Of a stretch of 64,000 nucleotides of DNA, positions 36,001 through 49,400 are shown in pieces. The stretch is from Amblyornis subalaris (lineage: Eukaryota > Chordata > Aves > Passeriformes > Ptilonorhynchidae): the NCBI GenBank assembly GCA_018881555.1, contig JACAXG010000014.1, positions 746,586 through 810,585 of the forward strand. Direction: 5' to 3'. The notes beneath the pieces are model-generated. The model was not told the origin of the DNA. It worked only from the letters and a program-made list of their open reading frames with translations, and ran no database searches. The position numbers were made by a program, and so were the translations under genes. Numbering within the stretch: position 1 is the stretch's first letter; each line of letters begins with the position of its first letter.

Positions 36001-39000
36001 GATGAAATGTTGTAGTCAACAGGCTCTCACCCTCTTAGGTCCAGTATTGCTTCAGAAAGTTGGCATTCTTTGTAACTAAGCATTCTTTCTAGAGTGCCAG
36101 TTTTGGTTGCAGTGACCTGCAGTGCGTGTGCCTTGGTAAAGGTTTGCTCCATCCCTGCTCCAGAGCAGGTTTTCAGGTGCTGCCAGGATTATGGCTGGTG
36201 TGGGAAGGGGTTCTGGCTCGGTGAGGAGGTGCAGGGTGGCATCACCACTCCTCCTGGTACCCTGCAGTCGAGGTGCAAAGCTGGCAGATGACAGCACTCA
36301 CACTGCTGGCTCTTCATTTGTACTGTCAGGGTAGAGAGATGCCTCTAATGGCACCTCCAGTCTCCTCTCCAGCAGCATTCAGCATTCCAGTCGATTTTGG
36401 GGGTGAGAAAGATTTCTTTCCTCATTTGTAACTTTCTTTCCCTCTCTTGCCTGTACTTCCTGCTTTTCACAGCAGTAGTCATAGAAGAATTTCAGGAAGT
36501 GAATCTATTATCAGTCTTTACAGATGTTTCTTTAACTTCTTGCCCCTTTCTGAAGCAAATCTGTTTCCTTCGAAGACGCAGTGCCCCTTTCCCCGGCCCT
36601 GAGGGGAGTTCAGCATCCCCCGAGCAGGGCTGTGAGCAGCCTCAGGAACACCCTGGTGAAGTTCTGGTCAAACATGTGCCGCTGTGTTCCTGTCTGCTCA
36701 GGAAAAGTGTGACACTTTGGTTTCCTTCATAAGAAATGTATCTCTGCTGAAAAGGAAACATATTTCCTTTTGAAAAATGGTGTCACGAAGAAAACCACAG
36801 GATATTCAAAGCGGTGAGGCTGGAAATGCTGCGAGTGACAAGGGCTGTGCCCGTCCTCCCGGGCACGGGCCGCGGTGGGTCTGTGTGCCACGAGAACCAT
36901 GTCACCCCGCACACAGGTGACTGCACTGCCTTTCCGTGGCATGCTTTTCCCTCTCGGCAGATTTCAGCGTGTTTAACAAAAGAAAAGGTGTTATAGTGCT
37001 ATCATCNCACAGTGCAGAGGAAGAAATAACGCAAGGAAGAGTTAAATTTGTAGGAAAGAAATGCAGAGTGCGATGTAAGATTCTGGTCTCCTGAGACTGG
37101 TTTTTCTGCCACTCTGTTACATTCTATTGCCATTTATGATGATCCTTTTTTAGAAATAGATGTGAATTGGAGCAGTAGCAATGACGTTTAATTAGCTTAT
37201 TGGCTAGTGATGTTCATCCCTTTTTTGTTGGTTGTATTGTCTAAGGTGCCAAAAATATTTCATGTAATCTCTTTCTAGAAGATGTTTCTAAACTGTTTAT
37301 CGGTTTAAAAACATCAAAGATGAGCAAGTCAGTTCGGATATTTAATTTTTGTGTTGTCATTCAGCAAAGATCAGTGGATAAAGCCTTTATCCTCTGCAGT
37401 TTTTAATTTCATGTAGATAAGCAAAAGCTATGTTAATCTTTCCCCATGTCATGCTTAGCANGGGTCACCATCCCCATCAGCCTTTTGACCCACATGTCAC
37501 TCAGCCTGGTTGGTTTGGGGGTGTGCAGTGAGGTGCCAGTGGGAGATAGTGAGGCTAGTGGTGCAAACACCTCACGTACCCAGATTCTCCACAGAGCAGA
37601 ACAAATTGCTTTACTTTAACATCATTCAACGTGAAAAAAAATTATGATCTAAAAATTAAAATTTACAAATACAGTCTTGGTAAGATTCATCATTCTGTGT
37701 TTTAGACATGGTGGTTTCAATTATGAGATTTGCTTATTATTATTCTTAGAAGTATTGGGGAACTTTCTTCTGCAAAATGTATCTCTTAATTTAGCATTCA
37801 GCTATTGTGAGTTCTCTCTAAATCTGTGGTATCTTGCCTACTTTTTTAACCAATACAACATAAACCTGTAGCATAAAGAGTCAGGAAAAACAGGATCTGT
37901 AAAGAACTAAATTCAAATTAAAATCTCCTGATATCTTTCTCTTTTGTCTGTATGCTATTAATATAAATTATCATTATCATAATTAAACAAAAAAGGCACT
38001 GTGTGAATTTTGCATTCCCTCGATGATGCTGCAGAACCAATACACATGAAATAAATGTGGTAGTTCCTATAAAGTCAACTTCTGCAGTATCTTTTGAAGT
38101 TTGTAGTAAAAGTCTTTCGTGGTTGTGCAGTTCATAGTGAGTTAATCTCTTGCTTTTTAGTTCATTGTATATTTTGAAGCTATAAAATGAACATTTACTG
38201 CTGTGTTACTCATTGCTTTATTAATGGACAGTTCATCATGAATAAAAATAACATTAAATTCTCCTACAGACTAGTTAGTCGATGCTATTTAATGATTATT
38301 TCTATTATACTATTTCAGAAATCCTCACCTTAATAGCACTTGGAAATTTGTAAATATTCTGCTGCTTTTGGTTAACTGGGCAGGACTGGAAATGCTCAAT
38401 AGCTTCAGAATTACAGACCAGTTTCCCTTTGCTATTAGAATATTTGAGATAATTTTAATTTAATAATTTTAAATAAAATATCTATACCAGGTGCCTGCAN
38501 AGCAGGGTGTGTCTTAATACGTTGTATGAAATGTGGTATTTTAGACAATATTTCACCNCAAATAGGTATTTCATTTAAACCCTTGATGACTTTGTAGTTG
38601 CGTCTTTTCTCTCAGAAACTAGAAGTCTGTTTTGACAAGGATTTTACACGTGGAAACACTAATAGCATGCTAATTACACTCAAAAGCTGACAGTGCACAA
38701 CTGGCATTGGGATAACCCCTTTCCTAGTCAGAATTGCAATCAGCCTTCAAAATTAATGTTGTTTAGGAGACGTTGTTAATCTGCCTCGTGCTTACTCACT
38801 TGAACAATAAGATCAGTTCAGGATTCCCTCAGGCAGAGTGTAATAATGATTTGACACTTTTGGAAAAGGACATTTCCATTTATTAACTTGAACTTTTGCC
38901 GGGGATTCAGGCTTCAGCAGTTGGAGTTTTTGTACAAACAGTGTTTCATCTGATTGAATTTTTCCCAACGTGTTTGTGTTCCACGTGTCGCGTGGCAGAA

Positions 39001-42000
39001 TGTCGAGACTCTAAAATTCTGAGCATATATCAAAAATTATGAGCATCAATTGGGCTTAATCCAGTGGAAATTTTATTTCACAGCTGGTGGTTCCAGAGCT
39101 TCCTTGGTGTAGCTGTCCCGGAGCGTGAAGCCGGCTGGGAGGAATGGTTTTCCTCCCTCAGGGTGTCGGCTGTGCCGGCTGTGAAATGTGCTCAGGAGAC
39201 ACTGGGGAGCCTTTGGATGAGCCACAGCCAGGGGCCACAGCGGGAAGCTGGGGCTGCTTGTGTGAAATCCCTGGAAAGCAAAGGATTGGAAGGGAAAAGG
39301 GGAGAGAGCCCAACCCCTGTGGGTCCCTGCTCCAAGCAGACATCCCATGCCATAGGCAGACGAAAGAAAACTGCTGGAGGTGAGATCACAGGAGATCACA
39401 GGTGTCTTTTCTGTGTGGCAAAAGGAGGTGGTCTGTTGTCCGGGAAGGGGAAGGGATAGGCAAACCATTATCGTTTGGAGAACTTTTAAAAGGCTGTATA
39501 GAAGTGTAGAGGTCACAGTANAGATGACTTTGTGCAGTCTGTCGTGTGGCATGAGAGAAACGGGGACAAGCCTTCAGGAAACTTTTGACCAACTCTCCTT
39601 AATCCTAGGAGTGAGGAAGTGGATCTGCACTTCTCCCTGACAAGGGTCAGATCCCAAATTAGTCTTTGAGTCTTTGTACTTTCATACTTCTTTACGCTGT
39701 CTTGATATTGCCTGAGAAAACAGTCCGGACTCAGCATGACTNAGCTGGATGTTTGCATCTCCTTCTCACCTTCCACCTGCTTATAGATAATATGTATTTC
39801 TTACGTTATTTTAAAATTATAGCAATGGTTTCTGGGCCGTGCTAACTTCATTATTAGCAGTGTCGAGCAGAATATCAAGACAAAATTGAAGGAAAAAAAG
39901 AATTTGAAGGCAGGGCCTGGCTCTGTGTTATTTTTAGCCCTTTTTGGAGTGACTGTTCCTAACTGCCAGGAGCTGACAAGCAGGAGAAACACAGTGTGAA
40001 TCAAGATGTTCACTTGTCATCTGTTCACATGTTTAATTTGTGAATTTGACATGCAAATGGTTCCTCTGCCGCTGGTGTTGATGTGGCTGAGTGATGTACC
40101 AGCCGTGCCGGTGCCTTCGAGCAGCTCCCTGGGGGCTGGGGTCTCACAGAAATGGAGGGTTCTGGCCATGGCCTGGNGTCTCTGTGGGGCTGGGGGTGAG
40201 CCATCCTCGTTGGATTACCAAGGGCACATTAGTTATTTCTCTGTTGTGAATGTGCTTTCTTTAAAAATAGAGAAAGGAGCCCCAAGAGGAGTTTTCAACA
40301 GTAGGCAGTATATTTATGTATTCCTAAAATGGGAAAACAGTCAAAAACCTCCCAAAGAGAATGAATGCCTCTCGCTCTCCTGTAGCTCCAAGACGTTCAG
40401 CAGGAGACAAAATGTTCATTTGAACAAGACCCTTATTTTCGGGTTTCCCCCCACAGCCTGTGTGGTGCCCACCTGCCCCAGGGATGCAGATCTAAAGCCG
40501 TCCAGGCCCATGCTGGCCAGAGCTCCGTGTCCACAGGCAGCCTGGCAGTGTGACCACCAGAGGAGAGAGACAGGACTCGTCACATAGAACAGAGACAGGC
40601 ACGAAAAATCAGCTATTGTACCCGGAAAGAAAACTGAATAAATTTGTCAAATAGTAGAGATACAGAAGGACGAGGAGAGTAAATAGGACAAAGAAGGCAT
40701 GGAGATAGATTATTGCAAGAGAATGAAGGAAGCTACAAATGAAAAAGTGAGGTGAACTCAGAGATAAATGGAATGAATTTAGCGGGGAAAACAACCATAG
40801 CTCACCGAGACTGGAAATCAAAATGTCAAGATGTTGTGTTAAGAGGTCTAATAGTTCTATGATATGCTTTGTGGAATGTAGTGAGCTACAGCAATTTCAT
40901 ATAGTCAAAAAGACAATAGAAATGTTTCCACTTGCCAGTTGTTCCCAAGGCTTTCTGGTTTTTAACACTTTCTTGTCTATGGTATTTTTCCATATGGTCA
41001 AAAGATTTCCCAGTATAATGTGCATGAGGGCTGAATAGTGGGTGCAAGTGGGGTCTAACAACACGTACAGAAGAGTGATCAGCATCTGCTAATGCTANGT
41101 GTGACAAGATCCAGCAGCAAAGCCTGCCGTAATGGCAGAAGGGCACATGATATCCTTTATTCAAGTCATGGTGTCCCTTGTGGCTCCAGTGGATGGGAAG
41201 AAGTGGGAGAAATTCCTGAGCTGCAAAACGTTCAGGATTACTTGCAGGTAGGCTTTACTCTCCTACCTACATATACGCTGCTCTTAGTGCAATTTTGTGG
41301 GGTATTCTTGTTTGTTTCTGGCTGATTGCCTGGGTTTAGTGCATGGCTTGTGCCACAGCCCCGCTGCAGAGCTGAGGAGGGCCCATCCCCTTAGCTCCTT
41401 CCTGGCTCTGCTGGGGACAGAAGGCACCACTGCCCATGGTCTGACACTCCACAGTTTCTTCTGCTTGGTTTTGGCTTTTTATCTGAAAGCGAAACAGCTC
41501 CCACATTTTGTGTGGAGTAGTGGGGAAATGGTTCCAATGCCTTACCCCCTTCTGATGGGGATGGTATTCCAAAAGCCTCAGCAGCTGATCTGGTGAAGAA
41601 ACAGGAAAACATGTTGTATTCCATAGTACAGCTGGGCTCCAATTCTATTGGGTTTTTTAAAACACTTGTTTAACATTTTCCTCTCTGATTCAAGTTAGCA
41701 TTAAAACTCTGACAACAGCTGTTGCTTAATGTAGAAAAGGCAAATAGATTTTAAAATCCAAGACATTTTTCTTCCCAAATAATTTACATTCTTCCTGCAG
41801 TACCTAAAACGATCATAAGAGTTGCTTCTGGCTCACAGAGCTAATGAATTGGCTTTTAAACTGTGTATTTGCTACAGTTTATGACCCCTAATTTGGACAA
41901 CAAATGAAATGTGGAAAATGGGTACAGAAACAATTTTCCACTATTTGCATTCCTTTGTGTGATGATATGAAAGGGACTGATTTTTAAAAATATTTTCCAA

Positions 42001-43100
42001 GTTCAATATATGAAGGAATGGGCCTATACTGATTTATTATTATTGTTATAAACAGCCAGTAAAAAAAATTCCGCTTCTCTTGGGAAGTAATGTATTAGGT
42101 AAACTAATTATTGAAAAGTAAGCAAAATATTTCTTTCAAAATATCAGATGGTCGTGATTTTGTGAAGGGCTAAACCCTCAGTGCTGTATTGGCCTTGCAC
42201 TGTTTTATTACTGTTGTATCCCAGTAATTCCAGAGGCTGCAGCTGAGCTCAAGATCCCTGTGTGCTGTGCCCTGCATAAGCTTAGGAATCAAGATCATCA
42301 GAAGGGTATCTTCATAAAAACTTGCCATTTAAATTGTACTGCAGGTGATCAGTAAAATCAGGCTATGGCAGTCCTGATCAGTGTTCATCTGCTTGTAGCT
42401 GTTTTCATAACTACTGCACATGGCCCACTTACCTTTGTATTTAGTTCTAGTAGAACAGAGCAGGTACTTTCCAGAGGAGTCGGATGGTCGGGATCACTCA
42501 CTGGGAAATCGCTAGTCTGGGTCTGTGGGTTGTTCTGGAGTGCCACCCCAGCAGAATTGTGGCTTTGGGGCCGGGTTCTGCAGGCAGACACCACATTAGT
42601 GTTGCAGAGCAGAGTCCATCTCAGGTGCAGAACCCTTAATCCTGAACAAAGTGTTGCTGTGGGGTGCCTGTAACCCGTACCCCCACCAGTGGGAATGAGG
42701 ATTTCAAACCCAGGCATGAATTGTATATTTATCAGTAGCTAAGTGGCTAAATAGCCAAAAAACCTCTGGTTTTTTTCATTACTTAATTTTCTTCTTATCA
42801 GAGTTGAAGTGTATGATTACTGCAACTCCCTTATGTGAAACCCAGAGATCTGACTGTGCTGTCAGGGGATGGGAGGATTAATGACTCATGCTAATTGTAT
42901 GCTTGGAATATGCTGTTTGGAAGACTGAAAATATCTACAATCAACTTGAATGATCTGAAGTGAATGCCCTGGCTGGGCATTTCACTTCTCCACAGAATTG
43001 AAAGCACTGAAGGCTTTTGTGGGACCCGTCTGAAGACACAGCTCCCTCCTCTACTTCTCACAGACCATAGAGCATCAAGTGATGATTAAAAATCTCTACT
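33086..43100. other. Non-coding stretch
   Basis: AT-rich for most of its length, with GC-rich islets near 36.83-36.92 and 39.11-39.35 kb. A short direct repeat (two copies of an 18-19 bp unit holding GAAGTGAGT) lies at 33538-33574, and GAGATCACAG occurs twice at 39382-39402. The block at 38.64-38.95 kb resembles a conserved non-coding element. Open frames at 39.06-39.46 and 40.01-40.59 kb have no recognisable domain. No gene is identified. Confidence 0.55.
41190..41247 (+). other. Exon-like segment C (58 bp)
   Basis: The acceptor GTGTCCCTTGTGGCTCCAG and donor CAG|GTAGGC bracket 58 bases. One frame reads GWEEVGEIPELQNVQDYLQ, entered with two bases from the preceding exon and leaving in phase 0; this is the phase that segment B supplies. 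A second frame is also open, so the phase match is not decisive. No family is recognised. Confidence 0.15.
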
Positions 43101-43109
43101 AATGCGAGA

Positions 43110-43420
43110 CTTTCAGAGTCGTGCAGGCTGTCCGCTCCGTCGGGCAGAATCGCAGCCGTGTGGTTCTCCTCAGAGACCTTGGCACGGGCAGCGATCGTCT
43201 GCCAGCCCTCAGTCCTTTCATTAGTTCTGCTTGTCTAAAGTGATTTTCCTTCGCCTGTTGCGGCTGCCGGTGGTTCCAGCCGTCCTCCGGCTGGCTGCGG
43301 AACGTGCTCCCATCCCCTCCTTCCTGGCACGCAGCAGAGCCACAGCCGTGGAGAGCCTCCCCCAACCGCCCGGGATGGTGCCTTCCCTCGGACAGACACT
43401 GCCTCCGAGGGCTCGGCCTC
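43110..43420. promoter_or_regulatory. CpG-rich islet
   Basis: CpG is clearly enriched over about 300 bp compared with the flanks, though less than in the island at 32.9 kb. Long open frames occur on both strands (minus strand 43671-43099 and 43733-43221; plus strand 43231-43599 and 43304-43705), which indicates few stops from composition and not a single gene. No start-site motif stands out. Its role is unknown. Confidence 0.4.
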
Positions 43421-46400
43421 TTCCCAAACTTCCACACTGTACTGGGTTCAAACCTGGGGTTTCCATCTCTCTCCAAACCTCTGCCCTGCCCTCTGCCCCC
43501 ACTTTGGTTTCCGGCAATGCAGCCCTGCTTGTTGTCAGTGTTCCATGGAGTGAAGCACAAAAAGCTGACAACCTGGCATTTTTTCCTGCTACTCTGTAAT
43601 TTAAAGCTAAATGTAGATCCGGGTCTGACTTGGCTTGTTTTGGAATTGCCTCTTGGTTGTTTTGGCACCATTTCCCAGCAGTGTAGTAGGCTGCCATGTG
43701 TATAGGCTGTTGGCTGTCATGGATGTGACTCACTGTTCACTTCAAACGATACCTGGATTATATCAATCAATGAAACATAACCTCAATTTCCATATGGCGC
43801 TTCTGGCTTGGCAGAGCCGTCCTGAGTTGCCCCAGGACCTAATGCTCAGCAAGCACTCCTGAATCCCTTGGAATTAACACAAGGTGGCACTCTCAGGTAT
43901 TACGCGCTTTTCATCACTTTCAGACTTACTTTACTTGGCTCTTAAAATTCCTACTTAACTCACCAGAATCTGTTTCCTAAATGATTCCAGAACTTTTCTG
44001 CTTCAGTAAGATGCCTTTTAGATATAATGAGTAAGAAGATGTCAACAAAATGCTATTGAGGGCTGCAAAAGCCAAGCTGAACCCCAGGACAGGGGGTGTG
44101 TGGAATTCAGGCCCTGCTCAGAGTATCAGTTCCTCCTTTTTCAGGAGAGAGATTCCAACATCCCTCCGCTTTTGCTGGTTTGTTAGCACAATGTATGTGT
44201 TAGTAACTTGTTGTTTAGTTGTTTGTGTGAGTTTGAGTCAGTTGTCTCAAAATGTGTGGATAGTACTAGAACATAAGTAGAAAAGTTCATCCCCTGCACA
44301 TGCCTTAGGTGGCGGGTAAACTGTGTGATTTTGAAGATGTATCACTGGTTATACAGTATGAAAACTTTTCACCAAGTTAGTGATTTCAGCGAGTTCAAAT
44401 GGATCATTTTCCCTCATTTCTCAACTCGGAGGAAGGCAGCCAGACTCCAGAAGATGAGAACACTTTCAGTGAAAAGTTACTGACAGTTTAATAGAGAGAA
44501 TAAATTTGTAGTTGCAACACTCACAATAGCAAAAATGAGTGCATTTGTTATTCTGATAATAGAAGCAGCTTTGTCAAAAATATTGACGTGGGAAAGCTCT
44601 TGAGAGTGCTATCAATAGGGAATTTTCTGAGAAAAAATTATAGGCTTTGGCTGGTGCCTAGAGTGGATAAATTCACTTTTCACTGGACACCGTTGCTCAA
44701 TGCAGCTTCAACATTTACAGTTCAACACCTACAATAAACTCAGGATTTTCCTTAGGGACAGTCAAAATGATCCCATTCCAATGTTCGCAGAGCAGTGCTC
44801 ACAGCTATCAAATGGAGTTTCCAAGTGCATTTTTTTTGTTCCTTGCTTGGAATGTAGAGAGGACTGCCCTTGGCAAGCCATGGAACTGCTCATGGAGCAC
44901 TTGCTCTTTGCTCCTTCCTGCTCTTCTGTAGGAAGTAACCTTGGCAGTTCCTGGAAGCTGTTATTCCCGGAATTCAATGCTGGTGGATTAAACATAAAAA
45001 TTAATATTGGGGCACAGCGAAGGGCCTGTTTATGATTGCACTTTGCTACATCACAGCTCACACTGTAAATAGAGTAACATCAGGTGACTTTGCAATGGAT
45101 ACAGGGGGGCAGATGTATGTCTTGTTGTAATTTCAACTTTATCAGCTTCCTGTGTTTCAGAGCATATCGATCCTGTCCTTTAGACACATGTATTACTTAG
45201 ATGTTTCCTAAGCAGTTGTCCCTAGCCATGGCATCTCTCAGTTCCATGGAATGCTCCAGCATTTACACGGTACATTTTCTTCCTGTCGCAACATCCTGGA
45301 GCTATTTCTTCAGAGACAGATTGTTTGAGTTTCTGCAAATCAAAGAATGTTCAGTACTGCAGAAGAATCGCTGAAGCTGCCATCGCACGGCACTCCTGGC
45401 TGCACACACCGCATTCTGTTCATTTCTTTCACCTTCCAAAACCTATTTGGAAAGCACCCTTGGAGTGCTCTAAAAATGTTAACACGTTGTCAGTCAGTAT
45501 GTTGTCAGAGCTGTTCATTTGTCCTTTCTTGCGTACTTGGAGCTTAGAAATGATTAAAGAATGGAGCTGTTCCAGAAGCCTGTAAATACTGACAAGTTTT
45601 TCACTGCTCCCTGTTCCGAATATTGCGGTTTGGCCAAACTCAACAGCAGTGAGCACAGGTAGTTCATGTACCCAGCTTTCTCCCAGTTTTTGTATCTAAT
45701 TCTGTGCTACACAGATCGCACACGCTGTTTGGTGCACAGCTCTGTGTGCCAGGTACAGAAGTTTTGGGGAGAAAATGAGTGCTCCGAGCCCTCAGGTGCC
45801 ACATCTGCCCTGGGCTGGCTGTGCTGCCTGCAGAGCTGTTGCCTTCATTGCTCCCAGGCTTTCAGGTGCTGTGAAATCACCATCTATAACAACTGATGGC
45901 TGCTGTAGAAACATCTTTCTTTTAACAACCCTTTTACTATAGGAGGTCATGTGTTTTCCAAGAGAATCCAAGAATTATTTTTGTCACGGTCGATACATGC
46001 TGTGGAAGAAGCTCTGAGAGAGCGAATAGAATGGATCTCTCTCACATTAAGTGCATTCTCCCACTCTCCTGATCTTAAATTTGGTATTTGAATAGTTGTT
46101 CAAGAACAAATGTGGCCTTCAGCAGGGTGCCCAGCAAGGCAGAACTGTAATTCGTTGTGCGTCATCCACACTTTCCAACCCATGGCTCTCCTCTGGGAGG
46201 GCAGGGCTGGGCTCATGAGCTGGGCACATGATGAGGAACAGGGAGTCCTTTATTTGTTGTTTATGTCTCTGGCAGCTTCCACAGGGGAATGAGCAGCTCA
46301 GCTGGCCTTGCCTTGCCCAAGGGGTGACTCCGGTGCTCCCTCCTGTGCACGGCAGTGATCTNTGTGAAGGGGTTCCAGAGGCTGCTCAGCAAGGTGTCTG

Positions 46401-49400
46401 TGCAGAGACAGTCAAATGCAGAGCCACAGCTAGGGCACGAGAGCTCCTTTCTGCACAACCCAAATGTTCTGTGACTCTTCAAATGATCTCCTGTGCCAAA
46501 ATAATTCGAAAGTACATATCTAGGCATTAAAAATAGTAGTTGTGTTACTGTATTTGTCTTCTGCCACACAAAGTGGAAGCTTGAAAATGTGTGTTGTTTT
46601 CTTTCAAGAAATGTCAAGGAATTATTTTCTTTTTGCTGAATTTTAAACTCAACAGCCAATGTCCTCAACCAAAACAGCAGAAAATACTAAAATGGATGTG
46701 AAAGGACAGTCTAAACCATCTCACCCTCCTTCAAGGCCTGCTCGTGTGCAGTGACTGTGCTGTAAACACTCTGTATGTTCCAGCCTCAGTTGTCAGAGCT
46801 CCTTGCTGCCTGTGCTCTGGAGACATGGGAGCAGATGGTGCTGGAGCTGTGCCACAGACAAGGTTTGCACATGCGAGTTCTAAACTGAGACAAATCGGCT
46901 GAGAAGGGGAGTTCACGTTACTGTGGCTGCTGGGTGGAACTCAGCAAGAACTTCCTCAGGTGTTTGCAGAACATGCAGCTTTTCCTCCCACTCTGAGAGT
47001 TTGGAAAAATTTCAAGACACCTGTGAAATGTGAAACCCCACAGTAATCAGGAGTTCAGTATAAAATGAAATGATGTCTTGATCCTAAAGCCATTCACTCT
47101 TGCAAACGGCCATTAAGGATTCTGCAGTGTGAAAGCTGGTAGGAAAAACTTCTCTGAAAGAAAATAACTGTGTTTGCTTCCACCCCTAGAGAAGAGTTTT
47201 CTCTAAAGTGAAAAGCAAGAGTTATAAATTTTTTACATTTCATCTTCTTGCATGACAGATTGGGTTTCTTAAGAATCTTGGGTGAAGGATCCCAAGAACA
47301 GCATTTTGAAAACGCACATGCACTTCCGAGGGAGGGCCATCCACAGTGTCCTCAGCCCTGACAGGAAATGATGGTGTGACCAGCTCGCAGTGCCCATTGC
47401 TGCCCACACCAAAAAGGCCAGATTTAACAGGAAAGAAGCCTATGACTTTTAAACACCTACAGTTTCTGAGCATGATAATATTTATTGAGCTTACGTGTTC
47501 TGACACCAGGCCTTCTCTGTGATGGTGTGAGATCTCAGCAACTGGAGGTAAAGGTGGTGGTGGTAGTACCGGAGCTCACTTTTATCAATAGAAAAAAAGA
47601 TCAAATTCATAACTGATTAAAACAAAGCTAAAAGCAAAGTTTAAGCAAGACTGACCAGAATGAAAAATGAAAGCCCAGTGTCTATCTATTTGCAGTGTTT
47701 GCACACTGTTAATCATCTCCAGCAGCCAGCAAGAAGTTTTATTTTAAAATCTTTCGGGTGTTTTTATTTAAAATACTGTAATATGGAATGTGCAAAACTT
47801 ACCCCAAAACATCTGGAGGCCACAAAATTAAAAAATAGCTCAGTCCCTTGTCCAGATGAGCACAGCTTTGCAAATTGGCCATTGGAGACGAGAGGCTGGG
47901 CCTGCTGTGCCACCCTCAGCAGGTGACCCAGCCACGCTGGCCGGGCTCCACGGCTCCAGGAGTGCTCTGCTCTGGGAGCACTGAACAGGCTGTTTAAACT
48001 GTTCAGTCTCAAATGTCCTGTGGTTTCACCAGATAAACCCTGGGCAACCTAAACGGCAGATCGTTCACGTACTGGGTAATTTGGATACCTTTGGGGAATG
48101 TTTGGGCATTTTCTTCATGTGCAGCTAAAATATTCTTTCTTTGTGTCACTTTTAAAGATGAATCAAAGCAGTTTTCAGTTCGGAATTGGCTGCAACCTGT
48201 ATCTCTTGTTCTTTGAAAAGACCTTAGAGCTGAGCCCCAGTAACCTAGATCTGAGTACAGCCACTGCCTGAAGCCTCAGTGCTCAGTAACCCAACTGTAA
48301 TTAACGGCAGAAAATCCCCAGGGTGTGAATTCCCATGCAGCATGAAGAGATTACCGTCCAACCCTTGGTGATGGAATGATCTTGTCAGAGTGCACAACCT
48401 TTAAACCCATATGGTACCCAGCAGCAAATCTGTCGATACAGGTACTAGTTTTGCATTTTTGTTTTGTCTCCGTGCGGAACATCCCCATTCGCAGCCCTCG
48501 TTTAATACTGAACTGTTCAGTGTTAAACAAAATCGGCGAATACGAGTCTTTTATACATACAAAGTAAGAAATTCAGGATATTAAAATCAGGAAGTAGTTG
48601 GGGTTTATGAGATGCCTGAGAATTCAGGTTAATGCTGAATATTAAGAGTAATATTCATAGAAAGTGAGTAAGTACAACTGACAACATATCAGGAATTCAG
48701 TCTGGGTGAAGGTAAGAATGATAATCCACAGATTTGTGTGTTTCTTTTGCCATCACAAAACTCTGCCTCTGCAGGGCTTTGCTCCCCTTTCCCCGCTTGC
48801 TGCTCGCTGTCTCCTGGGTGCTTTGGCTGTTAACACAAGCAATATTTACCCAAATGTCACGCCTAATTGTACGTGCTAATACTCCGTGCATGAGAGATGA
48901 GGAGCACAAAGGAGCTTCCTTTCACCTATTCCGACAGCACAGAACAGTTTAAGATGCAACCTACATTTTACGGGCTGGACTGAGATTAAGGGACAATTTT
49001 TCATGTAGATAAATAGGCTTATCCAGTTTTATTCTGTCGACAGCAGCATTTTCACAGACTGGGACATACCTGATTGTATTGGAGTGTGGTTTAGAACATC
49101 CCAATATTTAGTCCAGAAACAAGCTTTTAGATACCAAAATGCCAAAGGGTATTTTTCATGGAGAGGTAGGAACCTGGAGGCTGTGCTTAACAATGCTGTG
49201 CTCATCCTTATGCTTAAACTCACTTGTCTAAACCAACAGGATAAAATCTTGGGTCTGATAAGCTCAAAAGGCATCTTTTGCCAAAAAATCCAACAATTCA
49301 AACCCAAGAATGTCACTGTAGTCTATTTTTGAAAGGCTTACTTTGGAAATGTCTGATCACCTATTGCTCATAACAGCATCACGTTCTCTCTCCAGCCTTG

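Noticed and set aside
40006..40587. A 193-codon open frame on the plus strand.
   Set aside because: No motif or family recognised; composition changes along its length and there is no promoter or Kozak context.
43099..43733. Overlapping 190- and 170-codon frames on the minus strand, with plus-strand frames of 122 and 133 codons.
   Set aside because: Simultaneous openness in four frames points to CpG-rich composition and not to a coding exon.
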